Assembly: GCF_012275445.1 (NCBI RefSeq)
Contig: NZ_JAAZQK010000011.1
Coordinates: 167,059 to 231,058, forward strand
Reading direction: 5' to 3'
DNA: 64,000 bases
DNA from: Rhizobacter sp. SG703
GTDB taxonomy: Bacteria; Pseudomonadota; Gammaproteobacteria; Burkholderiales; Burkholderiaceae_C
Positions 47,695 to 58,189 of this stretch are shown piece by piece (within the stretch, counting starts at the first letter, position 1; every line of letters begins with the position of its first letter). The position numbers and the translations under genes were made by a program. The notes beneath the pieces were generated by a model. It saw only the letters and a program-made list of their open reading frames with translations. It did not search any database and was not told the origin of the DNA.

Positions 47695-48195
47695 ATGAGC
47701 AAACTCGTCGACCTGGTCACCAACCACGGCACCATCCGCGTCGAACTCGACGACGCCAAGGCGCCGTTGTCGGTCAAGAACTTCCTCTCGTACGTCGAGA
47801 AGGGACACTACGCCGGCACGGTGTTCCACCGCGTCATCAAGGGCTTCATGATCCAGGGCGGCGGCTTCGAGCCCGGCATGAAGCAGAAGCCGACCGATGC
47901 GCAGATCCAGAACGAGGCCGGCAACGGCCTGAAGAACGACCACTACACGCTCGCGATGGCGCGTACCAGCGTGCCGCATTCGGCCACCGCGCAGTTCTTC
48001 ATCAACGCGACCGACAACGACTTCCTGAACTTCAAGTCCGAGACGCCGTCCGGCTGGGGCTATGCGGTGTTCGGCAAGGTCGTCGCCGGCCAGGACATCG
48101 TCGACAAGATCGAGCAGGTGAAGACCGGCAACAAGGGCGGCCACAGCGATGTGCCGACCGAAGACGTCGTGATCCTCGAAGCCAAGGTGGTCTGA
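47695..48195 (+). CDS. ppiB: Cytosolic peptidyl-prolyl cis-trans isomerase (cyclophilin)
   Basis: 166 residues, no signal peptide. [35 protein letters not shown] and [10 protein letters not shown] mark a PpiB-type cyclophilin. It is a tandem paralogue of the periplasmic gene just upstream, likely by ancient duplication with or without gain of a signal sequence. Confidence 0.95.
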   Translation: MSKLVDLVTNHGTIRVELDDAKAPLSVKNFLSYVEKGHYAGTVFHRVIKGFMIQGGGFEPGMKQKPTDAQIQNEAGNGLKNDHYTLAMARTSVPHSATAQFFINATDNDFLNFKSETPSGWGYAVFGKVVAGQDIVDKIEQVKTGNKGGHSDVPTEDVVILEAKVV

Positions 48196-48256
48196 GCCCC
48201 GGGCTCACCCACCTCGAGCGCCTCACCGCCCGCCACAACCTGCAGTACGGGGTTCC

Positions 48257-49069
48257 ATGTCGCGCCAGACCGCCGTTGCACCGCCACCGTTGCCCAGCCT
48301 CTGGGAGTACATGGCGCCGACCGACTGGCGCAGCGTGGATTTCATCTCCGACCTGCACCTGAGCGCCGACACGCCGCGCACCTTCGACGCCTGGTCGGCC
48401 TACCTGCGCACGACCGACGCCGACGCTGTGTTCATCCTCGGCGACCTGTTCGAGGTGTGGGCCGGCGACGACAGCCGCCACGACGAGTTCGAGGCGCGCT
48501 GCGCCAACGAACTGGCCGAGGCGGCGTGCCGGCGCACGGTGGGCTTCATGGCGGGCAACCGCGACTTCCTGGTCGGGCTCGACATGCTGCGCGATTGCGG
48601 CGTGCTCGCGCTACCCGACCCGACGGTGCTGCAGGCCTTCGGGCAACGCGTGCTGCTGACGCACGGCGACGCGCTGTGCCTGGACGACACCAAGTACCAG
48701 CAGTTCCGCGCGTTGGTGCGCAGCGAGGCCTGGCAGCAGGATTTCCTCGCGAAGCCGCTCGACGAGCGCCGTCGCTTTGCGCGGGCGGTGCGCAACGAGA
48801 GCGAGCAGCTCAAGCGCAGCAACCCGGCCCCGATGGACTGGGCCGATGTCGACGGCGCGGCCGCGGTGCGCTGGCTGCATGAAGCCGGCGCGACGACGAT
48901 GGTGCACGGCCACACGCACCACCCGGGCAGCGAGCCGCTGGCGCCAGGCATGCTGCGCCACGTGCTGAGCGACTGGGAACTCGACCACCCGCCGCACCGC
49001 GCCGAGGTGCTGCGGCTGAGTGCGCGCGGCTTCAGGCGCATCACGCCCCCCGGCGTGGCGCTCGCCTGA
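48257..49069 (+). CDS. lpxH: UDP-2,3-diacylglucosamine diphosphatase
   Basis: 270 residues. A metallophosphatase of lipid A synthesis that cleaves UDP-2,3-diacylglucosamine to lipid X and UMP. Motifs: SDLHLS, GDLFEVW, GNRDFL, LTHGDALC and GHTHHPG, the LpxH metal-ligand set. Probably peripheral at the inner membrane. It lies in the envelope run after the two cyclophilin genes. Confidence 0.95.
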   Translation: MSRQTAVAPPPLPSLWEYMAPTDWRSVDFISDLHLSADTPRTFDAWSAYLRTTDADAVFILGDLFEVWAGDDSRHDEFEARCANELAEAACRRTVGFMAGNRDFLVGLDMLRDCGVLALPDPTVLQAFGQRVLLTHGDALCLDDTKYQQFRALVRSEAWQQDFLAKPLDERRRFARAVRNESEQLKRSNPAPMDWADVDGAAAVRWLHEAGATTMVHGHTHHPGSEPLAPGMLRHVLSDWELDHPPHRAEVLRLSARGFRRITPPGVALA

Positions 49070-49075
49070 GCGGCC

Positions 49076-49879
49076 GTGCTGGGGCGGCTGGTCTCGGCTT
49101 GGCAGGCGTGGCGCGAGCGCCGCACGCTGGCGCGCCGGCCAATTCCCGATGCGCTGTGGCACGAGACGATGGCACGCTATCCGTTCCTCGGCGATCTCGA
49201 TGAGGCCGACGCCGCGCAGCTGCGCCGCTTCGCAACGCTGTTCCTCGCCGACAAGCAGTTCCACGGCACGCACGGCGTGGTCGTCAGCGATGCGATGGCG
49301 GTCGCGATCGCCGCGCAGGCCTGCCTGCCGGTGCTGCGGCTCGGGCTCGGCTGGTACGACGGCTTCGTGCTGATCGTCGTGCACCCCGACGAGATGCTCG
49401 CGAAGCGCGAGGTGGTCGACGACGACGGCATCGTGCACGAGTACGAAGAAGCGCTGTCCGGCGAGGCGCCCGGCGCCGGGCCGATGACGCTGTCATGGCG
49501 CGACGTCGCGGAGGCGCAGGAGAACCCGGAAGACGGCAGCGGCTGGGCCTACAACGTCGTGATCCACGAGTTCGCGCACGTCATCGACATGCGCGACGGC
49601 CGTTCCGACGGCATCCCGCCGCTGCCGAGCCGCGAGGCGCATCGGCGCTGGCGCGAGGTGATGCCGGCCAGCTACGAGCGCTTCTGCGCCGAGGTCGACC
49701 GCGACGACGACATCTTCATGGACCCCTACGCTGCCGAGGGCCCCGACGAGTTCTTCGCAGTGGCCTGCGAGACCTTCTTCGTCGCGCCGCTCGACCTGCA
49801 GGCCTGGGATGCGCCGCTGTACGCACTGCTGCGCGACTTCTTCGAGCAGGATCCGGCGGCGCGATTTCCGGTGGCGTGA
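49076..49879 (+). CDS. MtfA-like zinc-dependent peptidase (M90)
   Basis: 267 residues from GTG, six bases after lpxH. The zinc site HEFAH is at 164-168 with ID following, and the third ligand region is DEFFAVACETFF, as in MtfA (DgsA anti-repressor), which in E. coli modulates Mlc and glucose uptake. Cytosolic. Whether this organism has an Mlc partner is unknown, so only the peptidase family is claimed. Confidence 0.9.
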   Translation: MLGRLVSAWQAWRERRTLARRPIPDALWHETMARYPFLGDLDEADAAQLRRFATLFLADKQFHGTHGVVVSDAMAVAIAAQACLPVLRLGLGWYDGFVLIVVHPDEMLAKREVVDDDGIVHEYEEALSGEAPGAGPMTLSWRDVAEAQENPEDGSGWAYNVVIHEFAHVIDMRDGRSDGIPPLPSREAHRRWREVMPASYERFCAEVDRDDDIFMDPYAAEGPDEFFAVACETFFVAPLDLQAWDAPLYALLRDFFEQDPAARFPVA

Positions 49880-49893
49880 CGGCCGGTTGAATG

Positions 49894-49917
49894 AAAAACG
49901 GGGCCCGAAGGCCCCGT
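49894..49917 (-). terminator. Intrinsic terminator of clpA
   Basis: On the minus strand ACGGGGCC pairs with GGCCCCGT around TTCG, followed by five T residues. It lies 27 bases past the clpA stop. Confidence 0.85.
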
Positions 49918-49943
49918 CGTCTCGCGACTTGCAGACCGAAGGA

Positions 49944-52247
49944 TCAGGCCGTCGCCGGCTCGGCCTTCGGCTTGTCGATCTTCTTCGACGGCTGGATGTC
50001 GAGCACCGTCTTGCCGTCTGCATCGACATCGACCGTCAGGCGGCCACCGTCGACCAGGCTGCCGAACAGCAGCTCGTCGGCCAGCGCTCGGCGGATCGTG
50101 TCCTGGATCAGGCGCTGCATCGGCCGCGCACCCATCAGCGGGTCGAACCCCTTCTTCGCCAGCAGCTTGCGCAGCCCGTCGGTGAAGGTGACCTCGACCT
50201 TCTTCTCCTGCAGCTGGCTCTCCAGTTGCAGCAGGAACTTGTCGACCACCCGCATGATGATCTCTTCGTCCAGCGCGCGGAAGCTCACCGTGGCGTCGAG
50301 GCGATTGCGGAACTCCGGCGTGAACAGGCGCTTGATGTCGGCCATCTCGTCGCCCTGCTCGCGGGCGTTCGTGAAGCCGATCGTCGACTTGTTCATCGTC
50401 TCCGCGCCCGCATTCGTCGTCATGATGATGATGACGTTGCGGAAGTCGGCCTTGCGCCCGTTGTTGTCGGTCAGCGTGCCGTGATCCATCACCTGCAGCA
50501 GCACATTGAAGACGTCCGGGTGCGCCTTCTCGATCTCGTCGAGCAGCAGCACCGCATGCGGCTTCTTCGTGATCGCCTCGGTCAGCAAGCCGCCCTGGTC
50601 GAAGCCGACATAGCCCGGAGGCGCACCGATCAGGCGGCTGACCGCGTGGCGCTCCATGTACTCGCTCATGTCGAAGCGGATCAACTCGATGCCCAGGATG
50701 AACGCCAGCTGCTTCGCGACCTCGGTCTTGCCGACGCCTGTCGGGCCGCTGAACAGGAACGAACCGATCGGCTTGTCGGGCTTGCCCAGGCCGGAACGCG
50801 CCATCTTGATGGCTGCCGCAATGGCCTCGACCGCCGGCTCCTGGCCGAACACCACGCTGTTCAGGTCGCGGTCCAGCGTCTTGAGCTTCGAGCGGTCATC
50901 GCTCGACACGCTGGTCGGCGGGATGCGCGCGATCTTCGCGACGATCTCCTCGACCTCGTTGCGGGTGATGGTCTTCTTCTGCTTGCTCTTCGGCAGGATG
51001 CGCTGCGCGGCACCGGCTTCGTCGATCACGTCGATCGCCTTGTCGGGCAGGTGGCGGTCGTTGATGAACTTCGCCGACAGCTCGGCCGCGGCCTGCAGCG
51101 CGCCCAGCGCGTACTTGACGCTGTGGTGCTCTTCGAAGCGCGACTTCAGGCCCTTCAGGATCTCGATCGTCTGCTCGACCGACGGCTCGACCACATCGAC
51201 CTTCTGGAAGCGCCGGGACAGCGCCGCATCCTTCTCGAAGATGCCGCGGTATTCCGTGAAGGTGGTCGCACCAATGCACTTCATTGCACCCGAGCTGAGC
51301 GCCGGCTTCAGCAGGTTGCTGGCGTCCAGCGTGCCGCCCGACGCCGCACCGGCACCGATCAGCGTGTGGATCTCGTCGATGAACAGCACCGCGTTCGGCT
51401 GGTCCTTCAGGTGCTTCAGCACGCTCTTCAGGCGCTGCTCGAAATCGCCGCGGTACTTGGTGCCGGCCAGCAGTGCGCCCATGTCGAGCGAGTACACGTT
51501 GGCATCGGCCAGGATCTCCGGCACGTCGCCCTGGGTGATGCGCCAGGCCAGGCCTTCGGCGATAGCCGTCTTGCCGACACCGGCTTCACCGACCAGCAGC
51601 GGGTTGTTCTTGCGGCGACGGCACAGGATCTGGATCACGCGCTCGACTTCGAGCTCGCGGCCGATCAGCGGATCGATCTTGCCGTCGCGCGCCATCTGGT
51701 TCAGGTTCTGCGTGAACTGGTCGAGCGGCGAGCCCTTGCCTTCGCCTTCGTCCTTCTCGCCTTCGGCATTCGCGCCGCCGTCGCTCGGCTTGGCCGGCTC
51801 CGGCGGATCGGTCTTCTTGATGCCGTGCGCGATGAAGTTGACGACGTCGAGCCGCGTCACGCCCTGCTGGTGCAGGTAGTAGACCGCGTGCGAGTCCTTC
51901 TCGCCGAAGATCGCGACCAGCACGTTGGCGCCGGTCACTTCCTTCTTGCCGCTTCCAGTGGACTGCACGTGCATGATCGCGCGCTGGATCACGCGCTGGA
52001 ATCCCAGCGTGGGCTGCGTGTCGACCTCTTCGGCCCCGCCGACGGTCGGCGTGTTTTCCTTGATGAACTGCGCCAGGCTCTTGCGCAGGTCGTCGATGTT
52101 GGCCGAGCACGCTCGCAGGACCTCTGCGGCGGACGGGTTGTCGAGCAGCGCCATCAGCAGGTGCTCGACGGTGATGAATTCGTGGCGCTGCTGGCGCGCC
52201 TCGACGAACGCCATGTGCAGGCTGACTTCAAGCTCTTGCGCAATCAT
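49944..52247 (-). CDS. clpA: ATP-dependent Clp protease ATP-binding subunit ClpA
   Basis: 767 residues. A double-AAA+ unfoldase that feeds ClpP. An N-domain with Clp_N repeats (about 1-145) is followed by D1 with Walker A GEAGVGKT and D2 with GPTGVGKT, the second half containing the ClpP-contact IGF-type loop (STIGFTN). ATG 52247 follows GGAGG and overlaps the clpS stop (ATGA), so adaptor and unfoldase are translationally coupled. An intrinsic terminator follows. Confidence 0.96.
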   Translation of the reverse strand: MIAQELEVSLHMAFVEARQQRHEFITVEHLLMALLDNPSAAEVLRACSANIDDLRKSLAQFIKENTPTVGGAEEVDTQPTLGFQRVIQRAIMHVQSTGSGKKEVTGANVLVAIFGEKDSHAVYYLHQQGVTRLDVVNFIAHGIKKTDPPEPAKPSDGGANAEGEKDEGEGKGSPLDQFTQNLNQMARDGKIDPLIGRELEVERVIQILCRRRKNNPLLVGEAGVGKTAIAEGLAWRITQGDVPEILADANVYSLDMGALLAGTKYRGDFEQRLKSVLKHLKDQPNAVLFIDEIHTLIGAGAASGGTLDASNLLKPALSSGAMKCIGATTFTEYRGIFEKDAALSRRFQKVDVVEPSVEQTIEILKGLKSRFEEHHSVKYALGALQAAAELSAKFINDRHLPDKAIDVIDEAGAAQRILPKSKQKKTITRNEVEEIVAKIARIPPTSVSSDDRSKLKTLDRDLNSVVFGQEPAVEAIAAAIKMARSGLGKPDKPIGSFLFSGPTGVGKTEVAKQLAFILGIELIRFDMSEYMERHAVSRLIGAPPGYVGFDQGGLLTEAITKKPHAVLLLDEIEKAHPDVFNVLLQVMDHGTLTDNNGRKADFRNVIIIMTTNAGAETMNKSTIGFTNAREQGDEMADIKRLFTPEFRNRLDATVSFRALDEEIIMRVVDKFLLQLESQLQEKKVEVTFTDGLRKLLAKKGFDPLMGARPMQRLIQDTIRRALADELLFGSLVDGGRLTVDVDADGKTVLDIQPSKKIDKPKAEPATA

Positions 52248-52597
52248 GCGGCCTCCATAATGCATTGCAACGGGTGGCCACCCCGACGGGCAGCGGCCAG
52301 CACCAATTCGACCTTGGTTGCAGCGACGTCCTTCGTATAGACGCCGCAGACTCCGCGGCCCTCTTTGTGAACCTTGAGCATGATCTGCGTCGCGGTTTCG
52401 AGGTCGCGCTGGAAATACTCCTGAAGCACCATCACGACAAACTCCATCGGTGTGTAGTCGTCGTTGAGCAGTACCACCTGGTACATGCGCGGCGGCTCTG
52501 TCTTCGCGGCCTGCCTTTCGGCCACAACCGCTCCCTGCCCGTCATCGGGTGTCGGCCGCTTCAGCGGCTCTGGCGGTGTCGGTTTTTCCTCTGGCAT
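52244..52597 (-). CDS. clpS: ClpA adaptor protein ClpS
   Basis: 117 residues. [16 protein letters not shown] and the C-terminal core [18 protein letters not shown] are the ClpS signature; it delivers N-end-rule substrates to ClpAP. The N-terminal extension of ~37 residues is Pro/Glu-rich, longer than in E. coli. It overlaps clpA and diverges from the cold-shock gene. Confidence 0.96.
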   Translation of the reverse strand: MPEEKPTPPEPLKRPTPDDGQGAVVAERQAAKTEPPRMYQVVLLNDDYTPMEFVVMVLQEYFQRDLETATQIMLKVHKEGRGVCGVYTKDVAATKVELVLAAARRGGHPLQCIMEAA

Positions 52598-52766
52598 GGA
52601 ACCATTCTATAGAGTTGATTTTCGCAGTGCTCACCCGAACCGATATTGCGACATCCGAACGAACTGCAAGGGCCGGAAATGCATCACGACGCGCCCATTG
52701 TTCTACGACACGGCTGCGCATGGAATGCATTTGGTTGCATGGCCCTGAACCATGGTTTGCCGTGCC

Positions 52767-52795
52767 TTGACAGTCACCAAGGTGGCGCACAAAAT
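52767..52795 (+). promoter_or_regulatory. Promoter of the cold-shock gene
   Basis: A perfect -35 TTGACA (52767-52772), a 17-base spacer and CAAAAT (52790-52795, 4 of 6 match to TATAAT). It lies 29-57 bases before the ATG and is the clearest sigma-70 promoter in the window. Confidence 0.7.
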
Positions 52796-52823
52796 TCTTC
52801 GCTCACAGGGATAGGAGACCAAT

Positions 52824-53105
52824 ATGGCCCAGAAGTTGTTCGGAACCGTGAAGTGGTTCAATGATGCGAAGGGATTCGGCTTCATTGAACCGGAAGGGGG
52901 TGGCGAGGATGTGTTCGCACATTTTTCGGCCATCCAGAGTGAAGGCTTTCGCACGCTCAAGCAGGGCGGCCGCGTGAGCTACGAAGTGGTGCAAGGCCCG
53001 AAAGGCCAGCTCGCGCAGAACATCTCTGCGCTCGACGCACCCGAGACGACCCCGCACCGCCGCAGTTCTGTCGGTGTGACGGAGTCCTCAGCTGCTGCAG
53101 CCTAG
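52824..53105 (+). CDS. Cold-shock protein (CspA family)
   Basis: 93 residues with GGAGA before the ATG. RNP1 is KGFGFIEP and RNP2 VFAHF; an RNA/ssDNA chaperone. About 20 Ser/Thr/Ala-rich residues extend past the usual ~70-residue end. It is followed by three hairpin repeats and diverges from clpS. Confidence 0.95.
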   Translation: MAQKLFGTVKWFNDAKGFGFIEPEGGGEDVFAHFSAIQSEGFRTLKQGGRVSYEVVQGPKGQLAQNISALDAPETTPHRRSSVGVTESSAAAA

Positions 53106-53115
53106 GGCGTAGGGC

Positions 53116-53193
53116 ACGCGCCGCGCAAGCGGCGTGGAAGAACGCGCCGCGCGGGCGGCGTGGAAGAACGTGCGCCGCGCAGGCGGCGCGTGG
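53116..53193 (+). repeat. Three tandem 26-bp hairpin repeats
   Basis: Units at 53116-53141, 53142-53167 and 53168-53193. Each carries CGCCGC/GCGGCG arms with a four-base loop (GCAA, GCGG, GCAG), starting 11 bases after the cold-shock stop. They could stabilise or end that mRNA. Confidence 0.7.
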
Positions 53194-53311
53194 CCTGCGG
53201 TTGCCGTTGCCACTTCGGTGGTCGGTGACCGTTGCCGTCGACGCACCTCGTATGGCCCACGTGGCCCGGCGCATCGCCTGGTGCGGAAAGCCTTCATCGG
53301 CTTCCCGAACC

Positions 53312-53334
53312 AGACGGCTCCGGGCCGTCTTCAT
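53312..53334 (+). terminator. Possible terminator of the cold-shock transcript
   Basis: AGACGGC pairs with GCCGTCT, followed by TCATT; the T run is poor. Confidence 0.35.
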
Positions 53335-53384
53335 TGTGGCTGGGCGTAGCGCGCGACGGATCAGGCCCAATGCAGCGCCCAACG

Positions 53385-53416
53385 AAAAACCCCTTGCTCC
53401 ACGCAGGAACAAGGGG
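53385..53416 (-). terminator. Intrinsic terminator of icd
   Basis: CCCCTTG-x-TCC pairs with GGA-x-CAAGGGG (one internal mismatch) around a five-base loop, with five T residues following on the minus strand, about 50 bases past the icd stop. Confidence 0.75.
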
Positions 53417-53467
53417 CTCGCAGATCCTTGCCGGGGCCAATGCCGCCAGCGGACGATCACATGAGGA

Positions 53468-54721
53468 TCACATGTGGTCGATCATCACTTGGCCGAAGCC
53501 CGAGCACGACACCTGGGTCGCGCCGTCCATCAGGCGCGCGAAGTCGTACGTGACCTTCTTCGACAGGATCGACTTCTCCATCGAGCTGATGATCAGGTTC
53601 GCCGCTTCGCTCCAGCCCATGTGGCGCAGCATCATCTCGGCCGACAGGATCTCGGAACCCGGGTTCACGTAGTCCTTGCCGGCGTACTTCGGGGCCGTGC
53701 CGTGGGTGGCTTCGAACATGGCGACCGAGTCGCTCAGGTTCGCACCCGGGGCGATGCCGATGCCGCCGACCTGGGCCGCCAGCGCGTCGGAGACGTAGTC
53801 GCCGTTCAGGTTCAGCGTCGCGATCACCGAGTACTCGGCCGGGCGCAGCAGGATCTGCTGCAGGAAGGCGTCAGCGATCGAATCCTTGATCGTGATGTCC
53901 TTGCCGGTGTTCGGATTCTTGAACTTGCACCACGGGCCGCCGTCGATCAGCTCGGCGCCGAATTCCTTCTGCGCCAGGCCGTAGGCCCAATCACGGAAGC
54001 CACCTTCGGTGAACTTCATGATGTTGCCCTTGTGCACGATGGTCACGCTGGGCTTGTCGTTGTCGATCGCGTACTGGATTGCCTTGCGCACCAGGCGCTC
54101 GGTGCCTTCGCGCGAAACCGGCTTGATGCCGATGCCCGAGGTGTTCGGGAAGCGGATCTTCTTGACGCCGAATTCGTCCTGCAGGAACTTGATCAGCTTC
54201 CTGGCCTTGTCGCTCTCGGCCTCGAACTCGATGCCGGCGTAGATGTCTTCCGAATTCTCGCGGAAGATCACCATGTTGGTCTTCTCGGGTTCCTTCACCG
54301 GCGACGGCACGCCCTTGAAGTACTGGATCGGACGCAGGCACACGTAGAGGTCGAGTTCCTGGCGCAGCGCGACGTTCAGCGAGCGGATGCCGCCGCCGAC
54401 CGGCGTCGTCAGCGGGCCCTTGATCGACACGACGTACTCGCGCAGGACCTGCAGCGTCTCTTCGGGCAGCCACACGTCGGGCCCGTAGATCTTGGTCGAC
54501 TTCTCGCCGGCGAAGATCTCCATCCAGTGGATCTTCTTGCGGCCCTTGTAGGCCTTCGCCACCGCGGCGTCGACGACCTTGATCATCACCGGGGTGATGT
54601 CGTAGCCCGTGCCGTCGCCTTCGATGTACGGAATGATGGGCTGGTCGGGGACGTTGAGCGAGAAGTCCGCGTTGACGGTGATCTTCTGCCCGCCCTCGGG
54701 CACCTTGATGTGCTGATACAT
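53468..54721 (-). CDS. icd: Isocitrate dehydrogenase (NADP)
   Basis: 417 residues. It converts isocitrate to 2-oxoglutarate in the TCA cycle. The substrate motif [40 protein letters not shown] and the cofactor region [13 protein letters not shown] are present. ATG 54721 opens on [11 protein letters not shown], the family start; 48 upstream codons of open frame are not supported. Its terminator is at 53385-53416. Confidence 0.96.
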   Translation of the reverse strand: MYQHIKVPEGGQKITVNADFSLNVPDQPIIPYIEGDGTGYDITPVMIKVVDAAVAKAYKGRKKIHWMEIFAGEKSTKIYGPDVWLPEETLQVLREYVVSIKGPLTTPVGGGIRSLNVALRQELDLYVCLRPIQYFKGVPSPVKEPEKTNMVIFRENSEDIYAGIEFEAESDKARKLIKFLQDEFGVKKIRFPNTSGIGIKPVSREGTERLVRKAIQYAIDNDKPSVTIVHKGNIMKFTEGGFRDWAYGLAQKEFGAELIDGGPWCKFKNPNTGKDITIKDSIADAFLQQILLRPAEYSVIATLNLNGDYVSDALAAQVGGIGIAPGANLSDSVAMFEATHGTAPKYAGKDYVNPGSEILSAEMMLRHMGWSEAANLIISSMEKSILSKKVTYDFARLMDGATQVSCSGFGQVMIDHM

Positions 54722-54884
54722 GAGATAGCTCCGCGCGCTGCTGATGTTGGAGTGACTGGGAACGGACCGCACTGAAGCCGGCGATTCTATGTCACGTGCC
54801 GTGTCAACCGACTTTCGAGAGCCCGCGTTACGGGCGGGTCGTCCACCGATGGACGGCGGATCCAAACTTTCGAAAGGTTTTCAC

Positions 54885-55082
54885 ATGAACAAGATTCTGG
54901 CCGCCCTGATTGCTTCCCTGTTCGCTGCCGGCGCTTTCGCCGCTGATGCCAAGCCCGCTGAAGCCGCCAAGCCGGCTGCCTCGGCCGCCGCCAAGGCTGA
55001 CAAGAAGGCCGAAAAGAAGGCCGAGAAGGCTGAAGCCAAGAAGGCCGAGAAGAGCGAAAAGGCTGCTTCGGCTGCCAAGTGA
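54885..55082 (+). CDS. Small secreted Lys/Ala-rich protein
   Basis: 65 residues, AAAGG before ATG 54885. Signal peptide (about 1-19, AFAAD), then a nearly pure Lys/Ala/Glu/Ser chain with repeated KAEK, a low-complexity basic/acidic rod. Such small periplasmic proteins are seen in Burkholderiales, with no established function. It ends before a strong terminator (55131-55154) and probably forms its own transcript. Confidence 0.75.
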   Translation: MNKILAALIASLFAAGAFAADAKPAEAAKPAASAAAKADKKAEKKAEKAEAKKAEKSEKAASAAK

Positions 55083-55130
55083 TTCAAGGGGAGCCGGGCT
55101 CTCGCCCGCTTCGCTGAGTTGCATGAAGAA

Positions 55131-55154
55131 CGCCCGGCCATGCCGGGCGTTTTT
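55131..55154 (+). terminator. Intrinsic terminator of the Lys/Ala-rich gene
   Basis: CGCCCGGC pairs with GCCGGGCG, followed by TTTTT. Confidence 0.85.
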
Positions 55155-55242
55155 CTTGGTGCTCGCTAAACTCGCCAGCTACCCCTTCGTCTGCAGCCGC
55201 CCTCTGTTGCGGCCACCTCTTCCACCGGATGTCCGCCAGCCC

Positions 55243-55695
55243 ATGAAGACCCTCGCCTCCCGCCTGCTCGCCCTGCTCGCCTTCGGCCCGGTCGCCGTCG
55301 CCGCCATCGCGCAGGACGCTCCGCAGCAACTGCCCGCGATCCAGATCACCGCCGGCATCCACAACATCCAGGCGCAGGTCGCGCAGACGCCCGATCAACG
55401 GGCCACCGGCCTGATGTTCCGTCGCACGATGGGCACCAACGACGGCATGCTGTTCGCATTCGAAGACGCCGGCGTGCAGTGCTTCTGGATGAAGAACACG
55501 CTGCTGCCGCTGTCGGCCGCCTTCATCGCCGACGACGGCACGGTCGTCAACATCGAAGACATGAAGCCGCAGACGCTCGACTCGCACTGCTCGAAGAAGC
55601 CGGTGCGCTTCGTGCTCGAGATGAACCAGGGCTGGTTCGCGAAGCGCGGCATCAAATCCGGCGACAAGTTGTCGGGCACGCCGTTCGGTCGCTGA
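55243..55695 (+). CDS. DUF192 family secreted protein
   Basis: 150 residues. Signal peptide (about 1-24), then a DUF192 domain with AQTPDQRATGLMFRR and CFWMKNTLLPLSAAFI. The family is small, extracytoplasmic and of unknown function. It stands alone after a terminator, and the inverted copy of the REP-like repeat follows. Confidence 0.85.
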   Translation: MKTLASRLLALLAFGPVAVAAIAQDAPQQLPAIQITAGIHNIQAQVAQTPDQRATGLMFRRTMGTNDGMLFAFEDAGVQCFWMKNTLLPLSAAFIADDGTVVNIEDMKPQTLDSHCSKKPVRFVLEMNQGWFAKRGIKSGDKLSGTPFGR

Positions 55696-55713
55696 CTTTC
55701 GGCGCTGTTCGCC

Positions 55714-55797
55714 GGGGGCCGGCCGAGCGCCGGGCCTCCCCAAGCCGGCCGGCATCCCCTCGGTGGGATCGCCGAAAGTATTCTTTCGGCGAGGGGC
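55714..55797 (-). repeat. REP-like dispersed repeat, copy 2 (inverted)
   Basis: The reverse complement aligns with 26760-26837. Its hairpin arms TCGCCGAAAG and CTTTCGGCGA (55769-55792) differ from copy 1 but pair perfectly, i.e. the stem shows compensatory change. It lies between convergent gene ends. Confidence 0.75.
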
Positions 55798-55801
55798 TCC
55801 A

Positions 55802-56383
55802 CTACGCGAAGTTCTTTTCAGCGAAGTCCCAGTTCACGAGCGAGGTCAGGAAGACCTCGACGAACTTCGGGCGCAGGTTGCGGTAGTCGATGTAGTAGGC
55901 GTGCTCCCACACGTCGATCGTCAGCAGCGCCTTGTCGGCGGTGGTCAGCGGCGTGCCGGCCGCACCCATGTTGACGATGTCGACGCTGCCGTCGGCCTTC
56001 TTGACCAGCCAGGTCCAGCCCGAACCGAAGTTGCCGACGGCGCTCTTCGTGAAGGCTTCCTTGAACGACGCATAGCTGCCGAACTTCGCGGCGATCGCCG
56101 CGGCCAGCGCGCCCTTCGGCTCGCCGCCACCGGCCGGCTTCATGCAATTCCAGAAGAAGGTGTGGTTCCAGATCTGCGCGGCATTGTTGTAGATGCCGCC
56201 CGAGGCCTTCTTGACGATCTCTTCGAGGCTCAGCGATTCGAACTCAGTGCCCTTCTGCAGGTTGTTCAGGTTCACCACATAGGCGTTGTGGTGCTTGCCG
56301 TAGTGGTATTCGAGCGTTTCCTTGCTCAGGTGCGGGGCGAGGGCATCTTGCGCGTAAGGCAGCGGCGGCAGCGTGTGTTCCAT
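55802..56383 (-). CDS. sodB: Superoxide dismutase (Fe)
   Basis: 193 residues. [47 protein letters not shown] and [13 protein letters not shown] supply the metal-ligand His and Asp residues; the sequence around GGGEPKGAL fits the Fe type. AAAGGAAT precedes the ATG. It is cytosolic and follows xseA on the same strand. Confidence 0.95.
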   Translation of the reverse strand: MEHTLPPLPYAQDALAPHLSKETLEYHYGKHHNAYVVNLNNLQKGTEFESLSLEEIVKKASGGIYNNAAQIWNHTFFWNCMKPAGGGEPKGALAAAIAAKFGSYASFKEAFTKSAVGNFGSGWTWLVKKADGSVDIVNMGAAGTPLTTADKALLTIDVWEHAYYIDYRNLRPKFVEVFLTSLVNWDFAEKNFA

Positions 56384-56406
56384 GCGAATTCCTTTCGGGT
56401 ATCGAG

Positions 56407-57747
56407 TCAGGTGGGGCGCATTGTAGGCAGAGCAGGCGTCGGTTGCAGGCGCGCGTCCGATGACGTCACTTGCCGCACGTCGACGGTGGCGCGGCCGTCC
56501 GACAACACCGCGCCCAGCTGCTGTCCGACCGCCAGCGCCGCGACGCTCGCGACCGGCGCGCCGTGCTCGTCTTCGAGCCAGGCGTAGCCGCGCGCGAGCA
56601 CCTGGCGCGGATCGACCGCCTGCAGCCGCGCGGCCAGCGCATTGACGCGGTGCCCGGCGCCGTCGGTGCTGCGCTGCAGGCCGCGCGCGAGCCGCGGCGC
56701 GACGCTGTCGAGGCGGTGCGCGTCGGCCTGCAGGCGCCGCTGCGCACTGGCCTGCAGCCGGTGCGCCAGACCCTGCAGGCGCTGCGCCGTCGCCCGCAGG
56801 CCCTGCCCCGGCCGCGCGAGCCGCAACGCGGCATGGTCGATCCATTGCGACTGCTGGTCGAGCACCTGGTGCATGCGGCGCTGCATCAGCGTCGCGAACG
56901 CGGCGAGCATCTCGGCCAGCTCGCGCACCGGCGGCGCCGCCAGCTCGGCCGCGGCGGTCGGTGTCGGCGCGCGCAGGTCGGCGGTGAAGTCGGCCAGCGT
57001 CACGTCGGTCTCGTGGCCGACCCCGCAGATCGTCGGCAGCGGGCTGGCCGCGATGGCGCGCACCACGCGCTCGTCGTTGAAGGCCCACAGGTCCTCCAGC
57101 GAGCCGCCGCCGCGGCACACGATCAACGCATCGACCTCGTTGCGTTCGGCCGCCTGCGCAAGCGCGCGCACCAGCGCGGCAGGCGCCTCGGCGCCCTGCA
57201 CCAGGCTCGGATAGACGATGACGGCGACATGCGGCGCGCGCCGCTCGAGCGCGGTCAGCACGTCGTGCAGCGCCGCGCCCGACGTCGACGTGACGACCCC
57301 CAGCCGCCGCGGATAGCGCGGCAGCCCGCGCTTGCGCAGCGGATCGAACAGCCCTTCGGCCTCGAGCCGCGCCTTCAGCCGCAGGAACTGCTCGTACAGC
57401 GCGCCGGCACCGGCCTGCTGCATCGATTCGACGACGAACTGCAACTCGCCGCGCGGTTCGTAGACCGCGAGCCGCCCGCGCACCTCGACGCGCTGCCCGT
57501 CGGCCGGGCTGAACGCCACCAGGCTCGCTGCGCGCCGGAACATCGCACAGCGGATGGTCGCCTGCTGCCCGTCGGCATCCTTCAGGCTGAAGTAGCAGTG
57601 GCCGCTGGCGGCGCGCGAGAAGCCCGACAGTTCGCCCTGCACGACACAGGCGCTGAACCGCGCCGCCAGCGCGTCCGACACCGCGTGGACCAGCCCTGCG
57701 ACGCTCCAGACCAGGCGCTCGCCCCGTGCCGCGGACCGCTCAAGCAT
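56407..57747 (-). CDS. xseA: Exodeoxyribonuclease VII large subunit
   Basis: 446 residues. An N-terminal OB domain (about 12-105), then the catalytic domain with [30 protein letters not shown] and CGVGHETD, and a long helical C-terminus. It degrades single-stranded DNA with XseB, which is not in the window. Followed by sodB 23 bases downstream. Confidence 0.95.
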   Translation of the reverse strand: MLERSAARGERLVWSVAGLVHAVSDALAARFSACVVQGELSGFSRAASGHCYFSLKDADGQQATIRCAMFRRAASLVAFSPADGQRVEVRGRLAVYEPRGELQFVVESMQQAGAGALYEQFLRLKARLEAEGLFDPLRKRGLPRYPRRLGVVTSTSGAALHDVLTALERRAPHVAVIVYPSLVQGAEAPAALVRALAQAAERNEVDALIVCRGGGSLEDLWAFNDERVVRAIAASPLPTICGVGHETDVTLADFTADLRAPTPTAAAELAAPPVRELAEMLAAFATLMQRRMHQVLDQQSQWIDHAALRLARPGQGLRATAQRLQGLAHRLQASAQRRLQADAHRLDSVAPRLARGLQRSTDGAGHRVNALAARLQAVDPRQVLARGYAWLEDEHGAPVASVAALAVGQQLGAVLSDGRATVDVRQVTSSDARLQPTPALPTMRPT

Positions 57748-58189
57748 GGGGAAACCCAGCGTTCATGCGGGTCGAGAACTCCACAAGCCCGCCAATCAAG
57801 GGCTGGCGGCGCACTTCGGCTGTCATGCCGCATTCACAATCGCCTAACCCTTTGATTTTCAACATATTTTCCATGCTTAAAGTTTGAGCAATCTGTGGCG
57901 GAGCCTGAATTGGCGCGGCCTGGACGGGTTCGCCCCGGGGTTGCCCACAAAGTTATCCACAGTTGCGGTGGACTCAGGATGTAGTCGGCCGGTACTACAT
58001 CGGACCACTGAGCCGGGTCCCCGCACGGGAGCGTCAGCGAACATGCGGTTGCCTTGCCGATGTGCGTGGCGGGCCTGCCTTGGGGTCATAATCGCGCGTC
58101 CAAAAAGAGACCGCCCGAGACCCTGTGGTGAGGCGGTCGACCGCGGCTCCTGTGCATCACCGCATCCCACCATTGCTGAGAGGACCGGA
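57748..58189. other. Non-coding gap between xseA and exbB with DnaA-box pair and palindrome
   Basis: 442 bases without a convincing gene. It contains an AT-rich stretch (about 57840-57890), TTGCCCACA (57941-57949) and the perfect DnaA box TTATCCACA (57953-57961), and an 8-bp inverted repeat GATGTAGT/ACTACATC (57978-58001). A CATAAT hexamer (58087-58092) may be the exbB -10, but no good -35 is seen. Confidence 0.6.
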
